Shown here one piece after another: positions 6,594-10,444 of a DNA stretch of 10,444 nucleotides. The first letter of the stretch is position 1. Each line of letters starts with the position of its first letter. The translations under genes were made by a program, and so were the position numbers. The notes below the pieces were generated by a model, which saw only the letters and a list, made by a program, of their open reading frames with translations, was not told the origin of the DNA and ran no database searches. The DNA is from an uncultured Clostridium sp. (GTDB lineage Bacteria; Bacillota; Clostridia; TANB77; CAG-465), in contig CAJLBR010000041.1 in NCBI GenBank assembly GCA_905204915.1, positions 1-10,444 of the forward strand, read 5' to 3'.

Positions 6594-7429
6594 ACTATCA
6601 CCCTATCATTATTATTTAAATCCTTTATTGTTTCTAAATAGTCTAGATAGTCTATATTCGAAATTAGTTTCTTTAAATCTTCATTTTGATCAAAGCCAAT
6701 TTCAAATAAAATAAAAGCATTTTCTTTTAAAAAATCTTTGCAGTCTGTTAAAATACTTTTATAAATATCTAAGCCATCTTCTCCGCCATCAAGTGCTATT
6801 AGCGGTTCATTTTGTACATCTTTTTCAAGAGTACTTATAACACTAGTCTTTATATATGGAGGATTTGATACTAAAATATCATACTTTTCTTCTTTATCTA
6901 TATTTTCAAAAAGATTAGAATTAATTACCTTACATTTATCACTTACATTATTTAGTCTTATATTTTGCTTTGCTATTTTTAGTGCATCTTGTGATATATC
7001 TACCATATCAACAGAATTAATACTAGAATTATTTGCTATAGAAATTCCAATAGCACCAGATCCTGTGCACATGTCAAGCAAATTTTTTAAATCGTATTTA
7101 TTTATTAAATTACAAGCTTTTTCAACTAAAATTTCTGTATCATCTCTTGGTACTAAAACAGATTCATTAACTACATATCTTTCATTGTAAAAATCTTTAT
7201 ATCCTAAAACGTATTGATAAGGCCTATCTTTCTCTACAAGTTCAAAAAATGCATTATTTATAGCTTTATATTCACTATCACTTAAAATTACATTATTAAT
7301 ATTCAAGTATAGAGTATTTTTATCTTTATTCATTAAATTAGATGCGATATTAATAAAATCATTTAAGTCATACTTTGCAGTTTTTTGTAAGTATTTTTCT
7401 ATTAAATCCTTTAAATTATTAGATTCCAA
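6572..7429 (-). CDS. prmC: Peptide chain release factor N5-glutamine methyltransferase
   Basis: 285 aa, usual length. PrmC methylates the Gln of the GGQ motif in release factors, using S-adenosylmethionine, in the cytoplasm. Visible: N-terminal substrate-binding part with RPYQYVLGYKDFY (69-81) and VLVPRDDTEILVE (91-103); SAM-binding DMCTGSGAIGISIA (119-132); catalytic NPPY (189-192) that holds the target glutamine; and ALDGGEDGLDIYKSIL (212-227). The start is TTG at 7429, supported by a perfect AGGAGG 8 nt upstream and the absence of a nearby ATG. It follows rpmE, the common Firmicute order, but with an intrinsic terminator in the 57-nt gap whose U-tract touches the AGGAGG. No prfA is next to it; instead whiA begins inside its last 22 nt, so the two are likely translationally coupled. 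Confidence 0.96.
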   Translation of the reverse strand: MESNNLKDLIEKYLQKTAKYDLNDFINIASNLMNKDKNTLYLNINNVILSDSEYKAINNAFFELVEKDRPYQYVLGYKDFYNERYVVNESVLVPRDDTEILVEKACNLINKYDLKNLLDMCTGSGAIGISIANNSSINSVDMVDISQDALKIAKQNIRLNNVSDKCKVINSNLFENIDKEEKYDILVSNPPYIKTSVISTLEKDVQNEPLIALDGGEDGLDIYKSILTDCKDFLKENAFILFEIGFDQNEDLKKLISNIDYLDYLETIKDLNNNDRVIVCRFHQI

Positions 7430-7447
7430 TTTAAAATCCTCCTAAAA

Positions 7448-7475
7448 AAGAGTGCCTTAAAAATAAAGCACTCTT
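7448..7475 (-). terminator. Intrinsic terminator/attenuator between rpmE and prmC
   Basis: Perfect 8-bp stem AAGAGTGC / GCACTCTT with a 12-nt loop, 11 nt after the rpmE stop. In minus-strand RNA the stem's own UU and the next UUUU form a six-U tract that is directly followed by AGGAGG, the prmC ribosome-binding site. It would end most rpmE transcripts while readthrough feeds prmC-whiA-hemW. I see no clear separate promoter for prmC, though one inside rpmE is not excluded. Confidence 0.75.
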
Positions 7476-7486
7476 CAAGTTTTATA

Positions 7487-7687
7487 TTATTTTTTTCCAT
7501 ATTTCTCAAAGAATTTTGCAGCTCTACCTTGACTAGATATTGCTTGTTTTTGACCTGTGAAAAATGGATGACATTTACTACATGTATCTACTCTCATTTC
7601 TGGTTTTACAGAACCTACTTCAATAACGTTACCACAAGCACATTTAATTTGAGCTTGAACGTAGTTTGGTTGTATATCTTTTTTCAT
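7487..7687 (-). CDS. rpmE: 50S ribosomal protein L31, zinc-binding (C+) type
   Basis: 66 aa from ATG at 7687: MKKDIQPNYVQAQIKCACGN, then a conserved core ending ...SQGRAAKFFEKYGKK. L31 sits on the large subunit and bridges to the small subunit head. C16, C18, C36 and C39 (CxC ... CxxC) are the zinc-binding set, so this is the zinc form rather than the Cys-free form that replaces it in zinc starvation. A longer reading from TTG at 7711 would add eight residues, but that stretch contains the ribosome-binding site (AAGGTGAG, 4-5 nt before the ATG), and 66 aa fits the family. Promoter at 7731-7759; a terminator follows. It heads the unit with prmC. Confidence 0.97.
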   Translation of the reverse strand: MKKDIQPNYVQAQIKCACGNVIEVGSVKPEMRVDTCSKCHPFFTGQKQAISSQGRAAKFFEKYGKK

Positions 7688-7730
7688 TAAACTCACCTTC
7701 CCCATTTGCAAATTAAATCGTTACTTGTAT

Positions 7731-7759
7731 ATTTTAACACAAGAATTTTAAAAATACAA
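7731..7759 (-). promoter_or_regulatory. Putative SigA promoter of rpmE
   Basis: Minus strand: TTGTAT (7759-7754), 17-bp spacer ending TGTGT, TAAAAT (7736-7731), an extended -10. Predicted start near 7724, leader about 37 nt. It would serve rpmE and, through terminator readthrough, prmC, whiA and hemW. Confidence 0.6.
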
Positions 7760-7814
7760 TAGATTTTAAAGAAAAAAATAAAAATAATTTCAAAACCTCT
7801 CTATATTCACTAAA

Positions 7815-7855
7815 TTTTAACAAAGTTAAGGGTTAAAAGATAATATTTTAAAATA
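7815..7855. repeat. Inverted repeat and palindrome in the divergent intergenic region
   Basis: TTTTAAC (7815-7821) and GTTAAAA (7832-7838) form a perfect 7-bp inverted repeat with a 10-bp gap, followed by a 12-bp palindrome TATTTTAAAATA (7844-7855). They lie between the divergent rpmE and small-ORF units, a place where an operator could act. The composition is almost entirely A/T, so chance is a real explanation. Nothing else recognisable lies in 7760-7920. Confidence 0.25.
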
Positions 7856-7930
7856 AACAACATATTTTATAGTCTATTACATATTAATTCTATATAAGTT
7901 ATATTTTATCTCCTTTCTTTTATATTTTCA

Positions 7931-7936
7931 TATAAT
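7931..7936 (+). promoter_or_regulatory. Possible -10 element of the cysteine-rich small gene
   Basis: TATAAT lies 22 nt before the proposed ATG, so transcription would start about 15 nt before it, just enough to include GGGAGG. No -35 is visible at 16-18 bp. The wider CATATAATA (7929-7937) also fits the loose CATAnnnTA pattern of sporulation SigK -10 boxes, but no matching -35 supports that. Confidence 0.3.
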
Positions 7937-7957
7937 ATATTAATGGGAGGTGAATTA

Positions 7958-8158
7958 ATGAGAAATTTTAATATGAATTGTATTTTAAATTCAATTTTAT
8001 GTAATTGTAATGTAAAAATGCCGCTGTCGAATAATCATTATATAACCGGAAAAGATTTATTACTATTTAAAAATTTAACTTGCATTGAACAAGGACTTAC
8101 CAGCATAACTTGTGGTATAAAAAACGGCTGTTCTAATATTAGAAAATTAGCTAAATAG
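7958..8158 (+). CDS. 66-aa cysteine-rich protein of unknown function
   Basis: From ATG at 7958: MRNFNMNCILNSILCNCNVK to residue 20, a middle part with SNNHYITGKDLLLF, and a C-terminus CSNIRKLAK. Six cysteines at 8, 15, 17, 42, 52 and 58 with one histidine (H27) make metal binding or disulfide formation possible, but there is no standard CxxC pair. No signal peptide or membrane span is evident. A near-perfect GGGAGGTG lies 7 nt before the ATG, which is why this start is chosen over the in-frame ATG at 7943 that sits just ahead of, and would have to translate through, that site. Base and codon use match the neighbours. It lies between a divergent rpmE and murA; murA has its own promoter, so the two need not be cotranscribed, although no terminator separates them. 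I do not recognise a family and assign no function. Confidence 0.65.
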   Translation: MRNFNMNCILNSILCNCNVKMPLSNNHYITGKDLLLFKNLTCIEQGLTSITCGIKNGCSNIRKLAK

Positions 8159-8181
8159 CCTTAAATATTTTGTCGAAATTA

Positions 8182-8210
8182 TTGTTTTTTAAAACCTAAT
8201 ATGTTATACT
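8182..8210 (+). promoter_or_regulatory. Putative SigA promoter of murA
   Basis: TTGTTT (8182-8187), 17-bp spacer ending in TGT, TATACT (8205-8210), an extended -10. Start near 8217 gives a short leader of about 23 nt containing GGGAGG. It would drive murA-walJ-rlmH. Confidence 0.65.
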
Positions 8211-8239
8211 TTATTTACACCTTTAGGGAGGAATTATAT

Positions 8240-9520
8240 ATGGAAAAATTTGTCGTAAATGGTCCAACTAGATTAGTTGGTACAGTTAATATAAGTGGTG
8301 CTAAAAATGCTGCGGTTGCTATTTTACCAGCAACACTTTTAGTAAAAGGAAAATGTCATCTTGAAAATGTACCTGACATAAGTGATATAAGAGCATATTG
8401 TAAAATATTAGAATCTTTAGGATCAAAAATTGAATACATATCACAAAATGAATTAATAATCGATAACTCTAATATAAAATCTGCTATAGCTTCTTATGAT
8501 CTTACTAGTAAATTTAGAGCTTCTTATTATTTATTAGGTGCCTGTCTTGGAAGATTTAACGAAGTACAAATAGGACTTCCTGGTGGTTGCAATTTAGGGG
8601 CTAGACCTATTGACCAACATATAAAAGCATTTGAAAAATTAGGAGCTAACATCGAAGTAAAAGGCGGTACAGTTTTTGCTACTAAAAAAGATAAATTACA
8701 AGGTACATCAATATTTTTAGATGTAGTTAGTGTTGGAGCTACAATTAATGCTATGCTTGCAGCAACTCTTGCAAATGGTACAACTATTATAGAAAATGTT
8801 GCAAAAGAGCCACATATAGTTGATGTTGCTAGTTTTTTAAATTCTATGGGAGCAAATATAAAAGGTGCTGGAACTGATGTAATAAAAGTAATTGGTGTTG
8901 AAAAACTTGAACAAAAATCAAGCTATTCAGTTATCCCCGACCAAATTGAAGCGGGTACTTTTATGGTAGCAGCAGCAGCTACTCGTGGTGACGTAATAGT
9001 TAATAATTGTATTCCTAAACACCTTGAACCAATAACAGCTAAACTAAAAGAAGCTGGTGTTACTGTTATAGAAGATACTTCTAGTATTCATGTAATAATG
9101 GATAAAAAGCCAGAATCATTTTCTATAAAAACAATGCCTCATCCTGGTTTTCCTACTGATATGCAACCTCAAATGTGTATACTTCTTGCCCTTGCTAATG
9201 GTACAGGAACTATCATAGAAAATATATGGGAATCAAGATTTCAATATACTGATGAATTAATAAAAATGGGCGCTGATATTTCCGCTCATGGAAACACAGC
9301 TATCGTTAAAGGCGTTGAAAAATTATATGGTGCTCCTGTAGTGGCTCATGATTTAAGGGCTGGAGCTGCTATGATAATTGCAGGCTTAGTAGCTGAAGGA
9401 AAAACTGAAATAACTCAAATTCATCATATTTTAAGAGGTTATGAAAATATTGTTGATAAATTCTTAGGACTTGGTGCAAATATAGAATATATAAATGATG
9501 AAGGTGAAAACAATGATTAA
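8240..9520 (+). CDS. murA: UDP-N-acetylglucosamine 1-carboxyvinyltransferase
   Basis: 426 aa. MurA transfers enolpyruvate from phosphoenolpyruvate to UDP-GlcNAc, the first committed step of peptidoglycan synthesis, in the cytoplasm. Visible: SGAKNAA with K22/N23; FRASYYLLG; LPGGCNLGARPIDQH, whose C117 corresponds to the E. coli catalytic Cys115 and makes fosfomycin sensitivity likely (Asp there gives resistance); HDLRAGAAMIIAG; and RGYENIVDKF near the end. The repeated inside-out alpha/beta domain pattern and length fit. Firmicutes often carry two copies; I cannot tell from this window whether it is the MurA1 or MurA2 type. The start is ATG at 8240, with GGGAGG 8 nt upstream; an ORF extended to 8201 would run through the promoter -10. 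The 3' end overlaps walJ by 8 nt. Confidence 0.97.
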   Translation: MEKFVVNGPTRLVGTVNISGAKNAAVAILPATLLVKGKCHLENVPDISDIRAYCKILESLGSKIEYISQNELIIDNSNIKSAIASYDLTSKFRASYYLLGACLGRFNEVQIGLPGGCNLGARPIDQHIKAFEKLGANIEVKGGTVFATKKDKLQGTSIFLDVVSVGATINAMLAATLANGTTIIENVAKEPHIVDVASFLNSMGANIKGAGTDVIKVIGVEKLEQKSSYSVIPDQIEAGTFMVAAAATRGDVIVNNCIPKHLEPITAKLKEAGVTVIEDTSSIHVIMDKKPESFSIKTMPHPGFPTDMQPQMCILLALANGTGTIIENIWESRFQYTDELIKMGADISAHGNTAIVKGVEKLYGAPVVAHDLRAGAAMIIAGLVAEGKTEITQIHHILRGYENIVDKFLGLGANIEYINDEGENND

Positions 9521-10313
9521 TGTTCATCCCCTCTACAGTTCTAGTTCTGGAAATATGTTTCATTTCGAAACTCCCAAAGCAAATATTTTAATTGATGCGG
9601 GAGTTTCTTATAAGGCAATTAGAGAGGGCCTTTCAAGTATAAGCAAAGAGGCAAAAGATATAGATGCAGTATTAATAACGCATGAACATACTGACCATAT
9701 AAAAGGTATTCCCCTATTTTGTAGAAAAAATCCTGAAACGCCAATTTATGCAACTGTAAAAACAGCAAAATATTTGAAAAATCTTTTAGATTCTCAAAAC
9801 ATTTCAGGAAACATAATAGGCTTTGAATATAATACAACATTTAAAATTAATGATATTGTTGTTACTCCATTTGAAACTTCACATGATGCATTAATGCCTT
9901 GTGGGTATAATTTACAAGTTGGAGATAAAAAATTAAGTTATGCTACAGATTTAGGGTATGTTTCAGATGAGGTTTTTAACTATATTAAAGCATCTGATTA
10001 CTATGTTATAGAATCAAATTATGATAAAACAATGCTAGAGTTTGGTAAATATACTTATCCAGTAAAAAGAAGAATAGCAGGTCCTACAGGACATCTTTCA
10101 AATGAAGATGCATCACGATTGATTGCCAAGATTTATGAACTTGGACAAGCACAAAATAGATTTTTACTTGCGCATTTAAGTGAAAATAATAATGAACCAA
10201 ATCTTGCTATGGATTTTATCAATTCTACATTAAAACAATTAGATGTGGATGTTACAAATATAGAAATTAACATTGCTTCAAAAAAATTATCAAATGAGGA
10301 ATATTTAGTATGA
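9513..10313 (+). CDS. walJ: WalJ/YycJ/VicX-type metallo-beta-lactamase-fold hydrolase
   Basis: 266 aa from ATG at 9513: MINVHPLYSSSSGNMFHFET, with the SSSSGN start typical of YycJ. The metal-binding set of the fold is complete: THEHTDH (H57, H59, D61, H62), FETSHDA (H124), YATDLGY (D146) and AHLSENN (H221), predicting a two-metal, probably zinc, active site. Family members are described as coordinating cell division with DNA replication, and a YycJ homologue has been reported as a 5'-3' DNA exonuclease. In Bacillus it follows the walRK two-component genes; here it follows murA, and rlmH comes next, as happens near the end of the wal operon. AAGGTG precedes the ATG by about 6 nt inside the murA end; the in-frame ATGs at 9495 and 9498 have no such site. 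Its TGA overlaps the rlmH ATG (ATGA). Confidence 0.93.
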   Translation: MINVHPLYSSSSGNMFHFETPKANILIDAGVSYKAIREGLSSISKEAKDIDAVLITHEHTDHIKGIPLFCRKNPETPIYATVKTAKYLKNLLDSQNISGNIIGFEYNTTFKINDIVVTPFETSHDALMPCGYNLQVGDKKLSYATDLGYVSDEVFNYIKASDYYVIESNYDKTMLEFGKYTYPVKRRIAGPTGHLSNEDASRLIAKIYELGQAQNRFLLAHLSENNNEPNLAMDFINSTLKQLDVDVTNIEINIASKKLSNEEYLV

Positions 10314-10444
10314 TTAATATAAAAGTTATATGTGTAGGAAAATTAAGTGATAAAAACTTAAAAGCTCTTTCAGAGGAATACTTAAAAAGATTACAAAAAT
10401 ATGCTAAAGTTGAAGTTATAGAATTAGACGATGAAAAACTTCCT
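10310..10444 (+). CDS. rlmH: 23S rRNA (pseudouridine1915-N3)-methyltransferase, N-terminal part
   Basis: 45 codons are visible before the window ends: MINIKVICVGKLSDKNLKAL, then SEEYLKRLQKYAKVEVIELD. This is the RlmH (YbeA/YydA) N-terminus, the start of a SPOUT-fold methyltransferase of about 155-160 aa that acts on the assembled 70S ribosome at helix 69. The knot and SAM site near the C-terminus are outside the window, so completeness cannot be judged. Start and the walJ stop share ATGA, a 4-nt overlap typical of translational coupling. No ribosome-binding site better than GAGGAA (10296-10301) is seen, 8 nt before the ATG. Confidence 0.93.
   Translation, partial: MINIKVICVGKLSDKNLKALSEEYLKRLQKYAKVEVIELDDEKLP

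Noticed and set aside
7688..7711. Longer rpmE starting at TTG 7711
   Set aside because: The extra eight codons include the ribosome-binding site of the ATG at 7687, and the 66-aa product matches the usual L31 length and start.
7880..7925. AAAGGAGAT on the minus strand as the ribosome-binding site of another small gene
   Set aside because: No start codon occurs at a usable distance; the first ATG downstream is directly followed by TAA.
8131..8144. Palindrome TTCTAATATTAGAA near the end of the cysteine-rich ORF as a terminator
   Set aside because: It lies inside the coding sequence, is AT-only at the centre and has no following U-tract; the GGCT/AGCC flanks are asymmetrically placed.
8201..8239. 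Longer murA starting at 8201
   Set aside because: The extension overlaps the -10 box and the ribosome-binding site of the ATG at 8240; MEKFVVNG is the normal MurA N-terminus.
9495..9512. Longer walJ starting at 9495
   Set aside because: No ribosome-binding site precedes these ATGs, whereas AAGGTG is correctly spaced for 9513, and family proteins begin near the HPLYSSSSGN block.
9369..9840. Minus-strand ORFs over murA/walJ (9369-9563, 9619-9840)
   Set aside because: They are complements of conserved coding sequence with no start signals and low-complexity Leu/His-rich translations.

Overview
The window is AT-rich (roughly 70% A+T by eye), densely packed bacterial chromosome. The gene set points to a low-GC Gram-positive, most likely a clostridial member of the Firmicutes: WhiA, a WalJ-type metallo-beta-lactamase-fold protein, a Bacillus-like PolA with a decayed proofreading domain, a membrane-anchored lytic transglycosylase, strong AGGAGG ribosome-binding sites and TTG starts. 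I cannot name a genus. No tRNA, rRNA, CRISPR array, insertion sequence or phage structural gene is visible.

Layout. On the minus strand from the left: (1) yebC, almost complete, running off the left edge at its C-terminus; (2) a two-cistron unit of very small membrane peptides (44 and 33 aa, bases 878-1130) with a textbook-consensus promoter and its own terminator; (3) a lytic transglycosylase gene directly behind polA, with a promoter upstream of polA; (4) an rpmE - prmC - whiA - hemW unit, promoter at 7731-7759 and terminator at 4655-4688, with an extra terminator between rpmE and prmC. On the plus strand, after a divergent AT-rich intergenic region: (5) a 66-aa cysteine-rich protein of unknown function, then (6) murA - walJ - rlmH, with overlapping cistrons; rlmH is cut by the right edge.

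How it fits together. Most genes are housekeeping: translation and its quality control (YebC, L31, PrmC, RlmH), DNA repair/replication (PolA, possibly WalJ), cell wall synthesis and turnover (MurA, lytic transglycosylase), heme delivery (HemW) and division/sporulation-linked regulation (WhiA, WalJ).

The unusual parts are: the micropeptide operon, which is more GC-rich than its surroundings and has the best promoter in the window; a WhiA about 70 residues shorter than usual, missing half of its LAGLIDADG-like region; a terminator whose U-tract runs straight into the prmC ribosome-binding site; a TTG-started transglycosylase gene in the same frame and only 6 nt after the polA stop; and the cysteine-rich small protein before murA. 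I found no convincing large novel system; the micropeptide operon is the best candidate for something undescribed.
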